From: Neobacillus niacini
GTDB taxonomy: Bacteria; Bacillota; Bacilli; Bacillales; Cytobacillaceae
Assembly (NCBI RefSeq): GCF_030817595.1
Contig: NZ_JAUSZN010000001.1
Location: 1,124,001 to 1,188,000, forward strand
Length of the DNA: 64,000 nucleotides
Direction of reading: 5' to 3'
Of this stretch, positions 1-8,678 are shown one piece after another (position 1 is the first letter of the stretch; every line of letters begins with the position of its first letter). Below the pieces are notes generated by a model, which ran no database searches, was not told the DNA's origin, and saw only the letters and a program-made list of their open reading frames with translations. The translations under genes were made by a program, and so were the position numbers.

Positions 1-83
1 GGTTTGGCATGTCACCGTCCTTTGTACTTTAAAGTTTTTTCACTTTACAAAAAAATTCAAACAAAAGCATAGTTGATCCATGG

Positions 84-93
84 AATGATCATT
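84..93. promoter_or_regulatory. Palindrome upstream of first potA
   Basis: The perfect palindrome AATGATCATT lies just upstream of the potA ribosome binding site. The same palindrome, followed by ATGTA, sits at the same place before the second potA copy at 16506-16515, although the sequence around it has diverged. This conservation suggests an operator or another constrained 5' leader element. No regulator can be named from the sequence. Confidence 0.35.
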
Positions 94-115
94 ATGTAGT
101 CCAAGGAGTTACCAT

Positions 116-1099
116 ATGAAGACTTTAATTCATTTAGATAAAATAGAAAAAAAGTTTGGCAGTCAAACGGTTTTGAATCCTGTGGAATTCTCCGTTTATG
201 AAGGGGAGTTTTTGACGATGCTCGGGCCAAGTGGATGTGGGAAAACTACGCTATTGCGGATGATTGCCGGATTTGAGCCTCCGACGAAAGGAGATATCTA
301 TTTACTTCAAAATAAAATCACTCACTTGCCGCCATACAAACGGGATATGAACATGGTTTTTCAGCATTATGCACTCTTCCCCCATATGAATGTCGAACAA
401 AACATCCTCTTTGGTTTGCGAATGAAGGGAATTGGCGGTAAAGAACAAAAAAAGAGACTAGAAAAAGTACTAGAGCTTACTCGCCTTACCGATTTACGTC
501 ACAATAAGCCCCACCAATTATCGGGAGGACAACAGCAACGGGTAGCCATTGCTAGAGCCATCATTAACAAGCCGAAAGTATTACTACTGGACGAACCTCT
601 AGGGGCCTTGGATTATCAATTGCGAAAAAGCTTACAGCTAGAGTTAAAGAGCTTGCAAAAGGAAATCGGCATTACCTTTATATATGTCACACATGACCAG
701 GAAGAAGCTCTTACCATGTCAGATCGGATTGCCATTTTAAACAACGGGAAAGTCGAGCAGGCAGGTACACCGCAAGAAATATACCGCCAGCCAAATAATG
801 AGTTCATCGCCACATTCATAGGAGAAAATAATATTTTTCATAACAGTATGAGGACATATTGTGTCAGGCCAGAAAATGTGAAGGTGTATCGAAAAGGCAC
901 GCTACCCCTGGAAAAAGCAACCAACGGAAAGATTACCGAGGTGATATTTTCCGGTAATCATACAAAAGTATATATTTACTTCGAGCAGGACCAGAAAACA
1001 GTCATCGCCTATGATTATCCAGATACCCCGACGGACTGGAAAACAGGTGATGCAGTGGATTTAGACTGGAATGCAGGAGCTGAGGTGAGGTTAGATTGA
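116..1099 (+). CDS. potA: Spermidine/putrescine ABC transporter ATPase PotA (copy 1)
   Basis: This is the cytoplasmic ATPase that powers polyamine import. It shows the Walker A motif GPSGCGKT near residue 38, the signature LSGGQQQR near residue 135, Walker B LLLDEP near 158 and the H-loop histidine in VTHD. A C-terminal TOBE-like region follows and the length of 327 residues is a little short for PotA. The ATG follows AAGGAG at a normal distance. It is first in a four-gene operon and overlaps potB by 4 bases. By eye it differs from the second copy at about 23 residues, so the two are close paralogues. Confidence 0.95.
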   Translation: MKTLIHLDKIEKKFGSQTVLNPVEFSVYEGEFLTMLGPSGCGKTTLLRMIAGFEPPTKGDIYLLQNKITHLPPYKRDMNMVFQHYALFPHMNVEQNILFGLRMKGIGGKEQKKRLEKVLELTRLTDLRHNKPHQLSGGQQQRVAIARAIINKPKVLLLDEPLGALDYQLRKSLQLELKSLQKEIGITFIYVTHDQEEALTMSDRIAILNNGKVEQAGTPQEIYRQPNNEFIATFIGENNIFHNSMRTYCVRPENVKVYRKGTLPLEKATNGKITEVIFSGNHTKVYIYFEQDQKTVIAYDYPDTPTDWKTGDAVDLDWNAGAEVRLD

Positions 1100-1941
1100 A
1101 AAATAAAAGCAAAATACTAGCTGCTCCTCCTCTTATTTGGTTAATCCTCTTTTTTCTCTTGCCTTTGTTGATTATAGTTTTTTATTCCTTTTTACAAAGA
1201 GGAGTATACGGTGAACTTGTTTATCAATTTACCCTATCTAACTATGTTAGACTCGGAGAATCTATTTATACCCAAATTTTGTTGGATACCTTAAGCGTTT
1301 CAATACTGACGACATTGCTGACTTTATTCATTTCCTATCCCTTAGCCTACTATATTTCCACTCTCTCACAATCTAAACAGCAAATTTGGCTATTACTCGT
1401 CATGCTGCCTTTTTGGATTAACTTTTTGATTCGTTCGTTTGCATGGATCATCATTTTGCGTTCACAAGGAATCGTAAATTCCTTATTCATCCATTTGGAA
1501 TGGATTGACCAGCCGCTTTCCTTACTTTACAACGACGGAGCCGTATTGCTCGGAATGGTTTATTCCCTGCTGCCATTTATGGTGCTGCCACTCTATATTT
1601 CTTTCGAAAAATTAGATCGCTCACACCTGGAGGCTGCTTCCGATTTAGGAGCAAATTCCTTCAAGGTATTTATGCATATCATTGTTCCTTTAACATCAAA
1701 AGGCATCATCATCGGCTCTGTACTCGTATTTGTGTCTTCCATTGGCATGTTTGTGGTACCTGATGTCATGGGAGGAGCCAAATCCATGCTTCTTGGTAAT
1801 TTGATTCAAAATCAGTTTTTATCTGCTAGGGATTGGCCATTCGGCTCATCTGCATCGATTTTATTGATACTCTTTTCCTTTGTCCTGATGTTGCTTTATT
1901 ACTATGCCGCAGCCAGAAGCAAAGGTGGTGCTAAACCATGA
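1096..1941 (+). CDS. potB: Spermidine/putrescine ABC transporter permease PotB (copy 1)
   Basis: This is one of the two membrane permeases of the PotABCD importer, 281 residues with about six hydrophobic segments. The EAA-type cytoplasmic loop reads EAASDLGANSFKVF near residue 185, where the ATPase docks. Translation starts at a TTG that overlaps the potA stop, which implies translational coupling. The 3' end overlaps potC by the usual ATGA. The same start codon and overlap occur in copy 2. Confidence 0.94.
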   Translation: MKNKSKILAAPPLIWLILFFLLPLLIIVFYSFLQRGVYGELVYQFTLSNYVRLGESIYTQILLDTLSVSILTTLLTLFISYPLAYYISTLSQSKQQIWLLLVMLPFWINFLIRSFAWIIILRSQGIVNSLFIHLEWIDQPLSLLYNDGAVLLGMVYSLLPFMVLPLYISFEKLDRSHLEAASDLGANSFKVFMHIIVPLTSKGIIIGSVLVFVSSIGMFVVPDVMGGAKSMLLGNLIQNQFLSARDWPFGSSASILLILFSFVLMLLYYYAAARSKGGAKP

Positions 1942-2726
1942 AAAAGACTCATACACTCTTTCTGTCTGGTTTCTCTTATCTCGTCTTGGTGTTTTTATAC
2001 TTGCCGCTATTGGTTCTATTTATCTACTCTTTTAATTCTTCAAGAATTAACGCCGTCTGGTCAGGCTGGACATTGGATTGGTATCTTTCACTCTTTCAAA
2101 ATAGACAAATTATCGATGCCTTTTTCAACAGTCTAACCATTGCCTTAGGAACAGCCATTTTTGCTGTCATTTTTGGATGCTTGCTGGTACTTGCCTTTTA
2201 CCGGTACTCGTACCGATTTCACAAAAGCTGGATGACGTTAATTCATCTGCCGATTGTTCTTCCTGATATTATCATGGGACTTTCGCTCTTGCTGCTTTTT
2301 AACTATTTATCCATTCCAACTGGAAAGCTGACAATCCTTATTGCTCACATCACGTTTAGCATTCCTTTTGTGTATGTACTTGTTTCTTCGAGGCTGCAGG
2401 AAATGGACCGGGATTTGGAAGATGCTGCCCAGGATTTAGGAGCTACATCATGGCAGTCTTTTTTCCATATTACCTTACCCTTACTCTATCCAAGCATTTT
2501 TTCTAGTTTACTGCTCGTCTTTTCGCTGTCATTGGATGACTTTGTGATCAGTTTTTTCGTTTCAGGACCAGGCTCCACCACCTTACCGGTTTATATTTAT
2601 GGCATGGTCAAAAGAGGAATCACTCCTGAGGTGAATGCACTTGCATCCTTATTGATGATCATTACCGTTATTCTATCACTTATCGCTTTAAAAATTGGAA
2701 AAGTCAGAGGGCAGAAAATATTTTAA
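1938..2726 (+). CDS. potC: Spermidine/putrescine ABC transporter permease PotC (copy 1)
   Basis: This is the second permease, 262 residues with about six membrane segments and an EAA loop DLEDAAQDLGATSW near residue 160. It pairs with PotB to form the channel. It begins inside the ATGA overlap with potB and is followed after 15 bases by potD. The family assignment is secure from the gene order ATPase-permease-permease-binding protein and from the loop motif. Confidence 0.94.
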   Translation: MKKTHTLFLSGFSYLVLVFLYLPLLVLFIYSFNSSRINAVWSGWTLDWYLSLFQNRQIIDAFFNSLTIALGTAIFAVIFGCLLVLAFYRYSYRFHKSWMTLIHLPIVLPDIIMGLSLLLLFNYLSIPTGKLTILIAHITFSIPFVYVLVSSRLQEMDRDLEDAAQDLGATSWQSFFHITLPLLYPSIFSSLLLVFSLSLDDFVISFFVSGPGSTTLPVYIYGMVKRGITPEVNALASLLMIITVILSLIALKIGKVRGQKIF

Positions 2727-2741
2727 AAAGGAGTGATTAGG

Positions 2742-3791
2742 TTGAAACAAGGAAAAATGTTTTACTGGTATTTGTTTTGGTTAGCTGCTGCGGTCATACT
2801 TCTTTCTGGATGCGGGAAGGAAGAAAACGTCCTCAATATTTACAGCTGGGCAGATAACATTGACCCAGAGGTGATTAAAGACTTTGAGGAAAAATTTGAT
2901 GTCAAAGTGAACTATGATGTCTATTCCAGTAACGAAGAGATGCTGGCAAAGCTGCAAACGGGAAGCAATCAATATGATTTAATTCAGCCCTCGGATTACA
3001 TGGTTGACACAATGATTAAACTTAATCTACTGGAGGAACTGAATAAAGAAAACATCCCAAACTTAAAAAACGTTGTCTCCAACTTTCAAACACCTCCTTT
3101 TGATCCCGGAAGTGCACATTCGATTGTTTACACTTGGGGCGTTACGGGAATCGCCTATAATAAAAAATATGTGAAGGATGAGATTGATAGCTGGGATGAT
3201 TTATGGAATAACGAATACAAAGACCGAGTCGTGCTGCTAAACGACTCCCGTGAGGTTTACGGAATGGCGCTCAAGAAAAACGGATTCTCAAACAGTACAA
3301 CGAACCTTGACGAACTAAACCAGGCACATGATGATTTGAAAGACCTTCTTCCAAACCTGCTTGCCTTTGATACAGACACCATCAAACAGAAGTTTATTGC
3401 CGAAGAAGCCTGGATTGGCACCGTATGGTCCGGCGACGCTGCCTTCATATACGAGGATAATCCAGATATAGAATATGTCGTTCCGAAAGAAGGGGCAACA
3501 ATATGGGCCGATACCATGGCGATCCCAAAAGAAGCAAAACACAAAGATCTGGCAGAGAAATTTATTAATTTTCTGCTTCAGCCTGAAGTGAGCGTCAAAA
3601 ATTATGAAGCCATTGGTTACAGCAATCCAAATGAGAAAGCCTACCCTCTTCACAGCGAAGAATACCGTTCCAATAAAATGATATTTCTTGATCAAGCAGA
3701 TATGGACCGGACAGAATGGTTAGTCGATGTTGGTGAGAGATTAAAAGATTATGATCAGCTTTGGACGGAATTGAAGAGTGGGAAAGATTAG
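2742..3791 (+). CDS. potD: Polyamine-binding lipoprotein PotD (copy 1)
   Basis: This is the extracellular substrate-binding lipoprotein of the PotABCD importer. The N-terminus has basic residues, a hydrophobic stretch and the lipobox LLSGC, so it should be lipid-anchored. The mature part begins near LNIYSWADN, which is typical of PotD/PotF. A GTG at 2733 extends the frame, but it lies within the AAAGGAGTG ribosome binding site; the TTG at 2742 has the correct spacing, giving 349 residues. A strong hairpin terminator follows. The second copy has the same arrangement with GTG as start. Confidence 0.93.
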   Translation: MKQGKMFYWYLFWLAAAVILLSGCGKEENVLNIYSWADNIDPEVIKDFEEKFDVKVNYDVYSSNEEMLAKLQTGSNQYDLIQPSDYMVDTMIKLNLLEELNKENIPNLKNVVSNFQTPPFDPGSAHSIVYTWGVTGIAYNKKYVKDEIDSWDDLWNNEYKDRVVLLNDSREVYGMALKKNGFSNSTTNLDELNQAHDDLKDLLPNLLAFDTDTIKQKFIAEEAWIGTVWSGDAAFIYEDNPDIEYVVPKEGATIWADTMAIPKEAKHKDLAEKFINFLLQPEVSVKNYEAIGYSNPNEKAYPLHSEEYRSNKMIFLDQADMDRTEWLVDVGERLKDYDQLWTELKSGKD

Positions 3792-3821
3792 AATAGTAAT
3801 CGGTTCTCAAATTCCTATTTC

Positions 3822-3850
3822 AAACAGCAGCCCAACTCAGGCTGCTGTTT
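3822..3850 (+). terminator. Terminator after first pot operon
   Basis: An 11-base perfect stem (AAACAGCAGCC with GGCTGCTGTTT) and a 7-base loop end in a T-rich stretch, 30 bases after the potD stop. It should end the potABCD transcript. No comparable hairpin follows copy 2. Confidence 0.8.
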
Positions 3851-4000
3851 TCGATTTTATACATTATTAATTACCACCACTCGACCTCATAGATATTTAG
3901 TTAAATAATTGAGTTCATCTTGACTAATCATCATAATTCTCAATTCTTAATATAACACCATTTTAGTAAAGTATTATGGTTGTTGTAGAAGGTAAATATT

Positions 4001-4081
4001 ATGAAGTTTGCATTTAAATTAAATACACCAAAAAACCCCGTGGAAGATATAGGAGTCTGTAAGTCTATATATAATTTTTGA
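4001..4081 (+). CDS. Possible 26-residue peptide
   Basis: An ATG lies behind AGAAGG at a plausible distance and opens a 26-codon frame (start MKFAFKLNTP, end KSIYNF). It could be a real peptide or the 5' remnant of a longer lost gene, because the spacer around it is otherwise empty. Nothing identifies a function. Confidence 0.2.
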   Translation: MKFAFKLNTPKNPVEDIGVCKSIYNF

Positions 4082-4109
4082 ATGAATAGGGTGATTGCAG
4101 AAATCTAAT

Positions 4110-4295
4110 TTATACCCAGCGAATGGAGTCTAAATCACCATGCGGATGGTATTGTAATTTATATTTCCGATACTCATTTTCTAATTTAGATAATGGCAAC
4201 TTATAAAGCTGTTGATCTTCTTTGTTATATAAATTTAAAAAAATCAGTTTATTGATAAGTTTTTGCCGCTTTTTTTCATCATTATTTCTCATCAT
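4110..4295 (-). CDS. FbpA-like small basic protein (Fur-regulated basic protein family)
   Basis: This 61-residue, lysine-rich protein contains the pattern QLYKLPLSKLENEYRKYK, which resembles the Fur-regulated basic protein A family of Bacillus. Those proteins are linked to the iron-sparing response. The frame is open further upstream, but the MM start at 4295 is chosen because AAAGGAGTG lies 4 bases before it. No clear Fur box was made out upstream; a 15-base inverted repeat lies about 90 bases away. The family assignment is from memory of the motif and is moderately sure. Confidence 0.6.
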   Translation of the reverse strand: MMRNNDEKKRQKLINKLIFLNLYNKEDQQLYKLPLSKLENEYRKYKLQYHPHGDLDSIRWV

Positions 4296-4386
4296 AAACA
4301 CTCCTTTTGTTTTTATAAAACCTCTAATTGAATACAACAACTTTATATTGGCTGATAAGATTTTTTATTAGATTAATTGTATTATA

Positions 4387-4425
4387 TACTTATAATTCCT
4401 ATCTGTAAAGTAGGAATTATAAGTA
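4387..4425. repeat. Perfect 15-base inverted repeat
   Basis: TACTTATAATTCCTA and its exact reverse complement are separated by the 9 bases TCTGTAAAG. There is no T-run on either side, so it is not a typical terminator. It lies upstream of the FbpA-like gene and could be an operator or a mobile-element remnant. Confidence 0.6.
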
Positions 4426-4458
4426 CAAAGGCACTCTTATCAATGATTACAGAGATAA

Positions 4459-4492
4459 GGAAAAGCCTATACCGAAAATTATAGGCTTTTCC
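4459..4492. terminator. Hairpin, terminator-like
   Basis: A 13-base perfect stem (GGAAAAGCCTATA with TATAGGCTTTTCC) has an 8-base loop. The 3' arm carries TTTT but no long T-run follows. It sits between the FbpA-like gene and the dehydrogenase relic and may insulate them. Confidence 0.45.
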
Positions 4493-4589
4493 AATGCAAA
4501 CCTTTATTCGAACGGACCACTTTGTAACTTAAAGCGCATTAGTCTTTAGTACAAATTCTTACAATCATAACACTTAAGTGGGCGCTAAA

Positions 4590-4618
4590 GAGCGTTAATC
4601 CTTTTAAGATCAACGCTC
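4590..4618 (-). terminator. Terminator-like hairpin after dehydrogenase relic
   Basis: GAGCGTT and AACGCTC pair around an inner ATC/GAT extension with one mismatch. On the minus strand the stem is followed by CTTTAG, a weak T-run. It lies about 50 bases beyond the stop at 4666 and would end the leftward operon that starts at 7070. Confidence 0.45.
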
Positions 4619-4665
4619 CCCCTTCCTTCAAAAAAATGCATTTTATCCTTCTAATTGCTTCGGCC

Positions 4666-5629
4666 TCACACTAAAGTTATCACAACATTTCCTTTTTTGT
4701 GACCCGTTTCCACGTAACGGTGAGCTTCGGCAACCTGTTCCAACGGATACTGTCGATCGATGACAGCTTTGATCTTTCCAGTCTTATAAAGCTCTATAAG
4801 AAAGTTTAGATTTGCTGAGTTCTGCATTAATCCTGCCGTAACAAAAATGGCTTTCTTGTTGCCAAACACCGTAGTCTTCATCATATCTAAAAGATATGGA
4901 TAAAGAAAGTACTGTGGAAAGGTAGACCCCTCTTCGTGTGAGCGAGCCATTACATTCTGCAAAGGATCGCTTACCCACTGCATCGAAAATAACGTCATAG
5001 ATTTGACCATTTTTCGTAAAATCCTCCTGGGTATAGTCAATGACCTTATCTGCTCCGTGCGATTTTACCAACTCCACATTTGCACCGCTGCATACTGCTG
5101 TTACTTCGGCTCCCAAGTATTTCGCAATCTGTACGGCATAAATCCCAACCGCTCCAGATGCACCATTAATCAGAACACGTTGTCCGCGCTGAACCTTTGC
5201 TTGATCGCGAAGGAACGTCAATGCGGTAGGCGCACCATCACAGATGGCGACCGCTTCTTCATAGGTCATGGCTGCCGGTTTAATTGCCAGAGGGGTATTT
5301 TCGTGTAGACATTTGTATTCAGCTTGGGCACCAAATGTCTTAGCACTTAACCCAAATACTTGGTCCCCTACTTTATATCGTGTTACTTTTTTGCCAACGG
5401 CATCAATTATGCCTGACAGTTCCGTACCAAATATCGAGTTCTTCGGTCTTCTAAACCCGTATACAAGCTTAACCATGGGAGAACCCTTTCGAAAGGTACA
5501 GTCTGATGGTCCAACGGAAGCCGCGTGTATTTTTATCCGGACATCATAACCTTTAGGGATTGGCGTTTCTACCTCTTGGAGTTGAAAAACATCCGGTGAT
5601 CCATAATTTGTGCATATCATGGCTCTCAT
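4666..5629 (-). pseudogene. Frameshifted zinc-type NAD(P)-dependent alcohol dehydrogenase
   Basis: This encodes an MDR-family quinone/alcohol oxidoreductase in two frames. The first frame runs from MRAMICTNYGSPDVFQ through the Rossmann glycines of GASGAVGIYAVQIAKYLGA and continues to about GVYLSTV. The second frame carries the expected C-terminal part, including [12 protein letters not shown] and ending [12 protein letters not shown] single extra base near 4900-4920 explains the shift. The start codon overlaps the stop of the upstream DUF4386 gene. It is either a recent pseudogene or a sequencing error; the rest of the protein looks undecayed. Confidence 0.8.
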
Positions 5630-6345
5630 ATGGTCGCTTTCCTTTCACTTTTTGCCGCAAGTGATGTAATCGCATTTTCGTTAAATCCTTTTACGATAAG
5701 CCATACTGCCAAAATCATTTCATTCGCTGCTACAGGTACAGCCAAAATAGCACCCCAAAAAGAAATTTGAGGGAAAACACCAAACATTACGAAAAAGGAA
5801 CAAATGAAAACACAAGTGGCTCCTGTCATACCCAGGATCGATATAAATCTGGGTACAAGCTTCGTTTTATAAAATATATAACTATACATCATCGTATTGA
5901 TACCAAGCATGAAAAGTGGACCTAGCATAAATGTCCAGTCATGTATTGCTTTTAGGATTATGCCTGAAGAGTGAAATGATGAAGGATCTGGGGCTCCTGC
6001 TGCTACGAATTCTCGGCTTAGGGTTAAGAGGGACAAGACACTGATGACACCAACTGTAATAATAATCGCTTCCAGAAACCTGAAGCAAACGTGCCAAAGG
6101 GCGATTGTTTCATTATACTGTCTTAACAATGGAAACATGGTTGTGGCCGTTCCAACCGCTGAAACAACTAGCATTAATTCCATTACAGCTCCGAGTATCA
6201 CTTGGTTGGCGTGTTCGGAACCTTTTAGTAAATAATCGGGACCGTTTAAGATCGGATCATATAAGTTTAGACCTATCACTGCTGTAACAGCAGCAAGTAT
6301 AAACAAGACTCCCACAATTTTTGCAGTTTTTCTGTTTAAATTCAT
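5626..6345 (-). CDS. DUF4386-family membrane protein
   Basis: This 239-residue protein has about six hydrophobic segments and the general pattern of DUF4386 proteins (MNLNRKTAKIVGVLFILAAV at the start, conserved ALWHVCFRFLEA near the middle). The biochemical role of the family is not known. It starts with ATG after GAGGGGATAG and overlaps the dehydrogenase start by 4 bases. It lies downstream of an XRE regulator and a small membrane protein in one leftward operon. Confidence 0.75.
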   Translation of the reverse strand: MNLNRKTAKIVGVLFILAAVTAVIGLNLYDPILNGPDYLLKGSEHANQVILGAVMELMLVVSAVGTATTMFPLLRQYNETIALWHVCFRFLEAIIITVGVISVLSLLTLSREFVAAGAPDPSSFHSSGIILKAIHDWTFMLGPLFMLGINTMMYSYIFYKTKLVPRFISILGMTGATCVFICSFFVMFGVFPQISFWGAILAVPVAANEMILAVWLIVKGFNENAITSLAAKSERKATI

Positions 6346-6396
6346 TTATCTATCCCCTCACGTCATAAATTCAAAAATGTTAATCATTGATCGTTC

Positions 6397-6621
6397 TTAC
6401 TGCTTTGTTTGATCCCCATAAAAGAATACTTCTTCCAATGGTAAGTTGAAGGCATGAGCGATGCGAAAAGCTAGTTCCAGTGATGGGGAGTAGTTTCCCT
6501 TTTCGAGAGCTACGATGGTTTGCCTGGTTACTCCCACCTTGTCAGCCAACTGCTGCTGTGTCATTTCATCATGGTTGAATCGTAATTTACGGATGTGATT
6601 GCCGACAAGATTTTTACCCAT
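6397..6621 (-). CDS. XRE-family helix-turn-helix regulator
   Basis: This 74-residue protein is almost entirely a Cro/C1-type helix-turn-helix. The recognition helix region is QQQLADKVGVTRQTIVALEKGNYSPSLELAFRIA. Stand-alone proteins of this kind often control their own operon. It begins 2 bases after the stop of the upstream membrane gene, with GGAGAGGAGTG overlapping that gene's end, so the two are co-translated. It probably regulates the operon 7070-4666. Confidence 0.85.
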   Translation of the reverse strand: MGKNLVGNHIRKLRFNHDEMTQQQLADKVGVTRQTIVALEKGNYSPSLELAFRIAHAFNLPLEEVFFYGDQTKQ

Positions 6622-6623
6622 TT

Positions 6624-7070
6624 CTACACTCCTCTCCGATAGTGATAAAGTTTTGTAACCGAGCCAGTGACATCTGAAATGAAACCTGCAGAAATCAGAA
6701 TAATGAACATCACATGCAACGGTTGATAGAAGACCAGCGATCCCATTGCAAAAAGAAAACCAATGACAAACACAAAAAATGAATTTCGGAACGCTTTCAA
6801 GTCAATTAACTTATCTAATTCATCCGCAAATGCAGGTTCTTTTTCATTGGTGGTGAGTCTAAATACAATGTTGAAAAGAATGCTGATGATGATATGTGCA
6901 ACGATTGAAAATAAAGTCAGGTAAAGGACGAAGGAACCCCAATAATGAAAAACCTCACTCGACTCCACTCCCTCTCCTGGGTATCGCGGGTACATGAACA
7001 AACAATACGAGACGAAAATGAGAATAGCACTAATGACCGAAACAATACTTTTCTTTTCTTGATACGTCAT
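6624..7070 (-). CDS. Small four-span membrane protein (DUF2178-like)
   Basis: This 148-residue protein has four predicted membrane segments and no enzymatic motif. Small integral membrane proteins of the DUF2178/DUF2975 type are commonly encoded directly next to stand-alone XRE regulators in Bacilli, as here. It is the first gene of the leftward operon and has a GAGAGGTGAATC ribosome binding site before ATG. A sensing or antagonist role toward the adjacent regulator is an inference only. Confidence 0.6.
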   Translation of the reverse strand: MTYQEKKSIVSVISAILIFVSYCLFMYPRYPGEGVESSEVFHYWGSFVLYLTLFSIVAHIIISILFNIVFRLTTNEKEPAFADELDKLIDLKAFRNSFFVFVIGFLFAMGSLVFYQPLHVMFIILISAGFISDVTGSVTKLYHYRRGV

Positions 7071-7197
7071 GATTCACCTCTCCGTGTATGATTATTTTTA
7101 CATGAAGTTAAACTTGTTATACTAAATGTAAAGTAAACTATACATTGAGTCAAGTGTATTTTACAAAAATAGGCATTTAAAAATTAAAAATGACCGA

Positions 7198-7216
7198 ACA
7201 TACATATGTCCGGTCT
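7198..7216 (-). terminator. Leftward terminator-like hairpin
   Basis: On the minus strand a stem of the GACCGGACAT/ATGTTCGGTC type with one mismatch is followed by ATTTTTAATTTTT. It lies just after the coding fragment 7290-7410 and could be its terminator. Confidence 0.45.
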
Positions 7217-7289
7217 AGCAAAAATGGTAGCCATCAAGGGATTGGTTTAATTTAAGAAAGATTCCACTTAGTCGTCAAATGTCTTGTAC

Positions 7290-7410
7290 TTATTTCTGTT
7301 CCAGTTTACTCACTTTTCTCTTTACGTCAGCCACCTCTTTGAATAAAGGCTCAACATCTGAGTTAACATCCAACTCCAATGCTGTTGTTAATTTAATGGT
7401 TAGTTAACTT
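7290..7410 (-). pseudogene. 3' fragment of an unidentified gene
   Basis: The minus strand is open to a TAA at 7290 and reads like the end of a real protein, with IKLTTALELDVNSDVEPLF followed by KEVADVKRKVSKLEQK. There is no start codon or ribosome binding site at its 5' end, and a terminator-like hairpin follows. It is probably the C-terminal remnant of a deleted gene. The product is not recognised. Confidence 0.3.
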
Positions 7411-7436
7411 TTAACTTGAAAGAATAAAAGGAAAAA

Positions 7437-7466
7437 TTGAATGATATGTTAAAATAGGTATATAGA
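7437..7466 (+). promoter_or_regulatory. Sigma-A-type promoter candidate
   Basis: TTGAAT at 7437 and TATAGA at 7461 are separated by 18 bases, and an alternative TATATA at 7459 gives 16. It lies about 40 bases before the start of the zinc-ribbon gene at 7506. Confidence 0.4.
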
Positions 7467-7505
7467 TTGTGAAAGCAATAATTTGAGTTAAATGGGGATT
7501 TAATA

Positions 7506-7709
7506 ATGAACCGAACTTGCAATCAATGCCAAGCTGAAATGATAAAAGATTGTAAAGTAAGTGTTGAATATGACGTTTCTGGAATTTCGATTAGCCAGAA
7601 GCGTAAAGGACTATTCAATAGTGTTTCTGCAAAGACTAAAGCATCTGTATGTCCAAATTGTGGTTTTGTAGCTCTCTATATTGATGAGTACGAAAAATTT
7701 AATAAATAA
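7506..7709 (+). CDS. Small zinc-ribbon protein
   Basis: This 67-residue protein has two cysteine pairs, CNQC near residue 5 and CPNC near residue 49. They should bind one zinc ion in a zinc-ribbon fold. Such proteins occur in Bacillus as uncharacterised nucleic-acid-binding-like proteins. The ATG follows TGGGGATT and a strong terminator follows the gene, so it is a single-gene unit. Its function is not known. Confidence 0.7.
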   Translation: MNRTCNQCQAEMIKDCKVSVEYDVSGISISQKRKGLFNSVSAKTKASVCPNCGFVALYIDEYEKFNK

Positions 7710-7751
7710 TTACATCTTCAGTAACAGGAATTTTAATAGAATAGGTGTAAC

Positions 7752-7793
7752 AATAAATACGCTCAGAGGTCTATAACTCTGAGCGTATTTATT
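7752..7793. terminator. Bidirectional-type terminator
   Basis: A 17-base perfect stem (AATAAATACGCTCAGAG and its complement) has an 8-base loop and is followed by TTGTTATT. It ends the zinc-ribbon transcript. Confidence 0.85.
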
Positions 7794-7861
7794 TGTTATT
7801 AGATGTACGATTTCCACTGTGAATTATGGAGTTATTTACTCGACCTGCTGCCATGCTCATA

Positions 7862-8050
7862 GGCGGAGAATATCCGGCTAATGTATATGGGGAAGCTTAA
7901 GAAGCAAATATAAGCGGAGAAATTCCGGTTAACTGCTCTAAGTAAGACAAAATCCAACGATTTCGATCATATAACCGGAAAACCTCCGCTTATTTTTAAG
8001 GATTTATACTGATTTTTCGATTTAGCAGGAATTTTTCCGGTTATTTTTAA
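7862..8050. repeat. Intergenic inverted-repeat cluster (CCGGTTA/CTCCGC units)
   Basis: About four related 20-base units alternate in orientation. AGCGGAGAAATTCCGGTTA at about 7911 is matched by the inverted TAACCGGAAAACCTCCGCTT at about 7972. Partial units lie at 7862-7879 (GGCGGAGAATATCCGGCTA) and 8016-8040 (AGCAGGAATTTTTCCGG). The two central units could pair as a long imperfect hairpin. This looks like a dispersed intergenic repeat of Bacillus type; no coding potential was seen. Confidence 0.6.
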
Positions 8051-8122
8051 ATACAGTGAAATCAACACTCAGCTATAACAGAGTCAAAAATTAAAGGTTC
8101 GCTGTTCCTTATTCGTCTACGA

Positions 8123-8569
8123 TCATTCTGAGACCTTCTTCACTAAAAACGCTGAATTCTCCAACACTGAAAACCCATTTTTTTGATAAAAATGATAAGC
8201 TGGAACGGTTTTTTCAGTAGCTAATGTTATATGCTGAACATTTTCAACTCTTAATCTATCGTTTAGTAGAGTAAGAAAAATACTACCTACACCTTGACTT
8301 TGAATTTCTCTTGAAATAAAGAATTCCTTAATAAAATATTCTCGACCTTCCCACCAGTTAAAAATATAACCTAATGAACAGCCAATCAGCTTTTCATTTT
8401 CATCAAATATAGCGAATGAGAGCGAGTTATGATTTTCTGTTAAGTCTTTCATATATAGGTCTAATTGTTCTTTATTCCACTTATCAAACCAAGGTTCATT
8501 TGAAAATACATCTAAAAATAACTTTTTCATTTCTTCGTGATCACTTGTTTTTAAAAAACTAACCTTCAT
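8123..8569 (-). CDS. GNAT-family N-acetyltransferase
   Basis: This 148-residue protein shows the GNAT acetyl-CoA-binding signature REIQSQGVGSIFL near residue 91, followed by a typical C-terminal part (HFYQKNGFSVLE). It should transfer an acetyl group from acetyl-CoA to an amine, but the substrate cannot be read from the sequence. The ATG has AGGAGGATC before it. It stands alone between repeats and the RCC1 gene. Confidence 0.85.
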   Translation of the reverse strand: MKVSFLKTSDHEEMKKLFLDVFSNEPWFDKWNKEQLDLYMKDLTENHNSLSFAIFDENEKLIGCSLGYIFNWWEGREYFIKEFFISREIQSQGVGSIFLTLLNDRLRVENVQHITLATEKTVPAYHFYQKNGFSVLENSAFLVKKVSE

Positions 8570-8678
8570 TTAATTGATCCTCCTATGTACTTAAACTAGA
8601 ATGGTGCCCACCTATAATTATGTAGCTATCTCTTATAGCAAAGCATATTAACTTCAGTGAAACCCTGGGTTGTTGCTG

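Noticed and set aside
2733-2741. Earlier GTG starts for both potD genes (2733 and 19155)
   Set aside because: Each GTG lies inside the Shine-Dalgarno sequence, so the downstream TTG or GTG is the real start.
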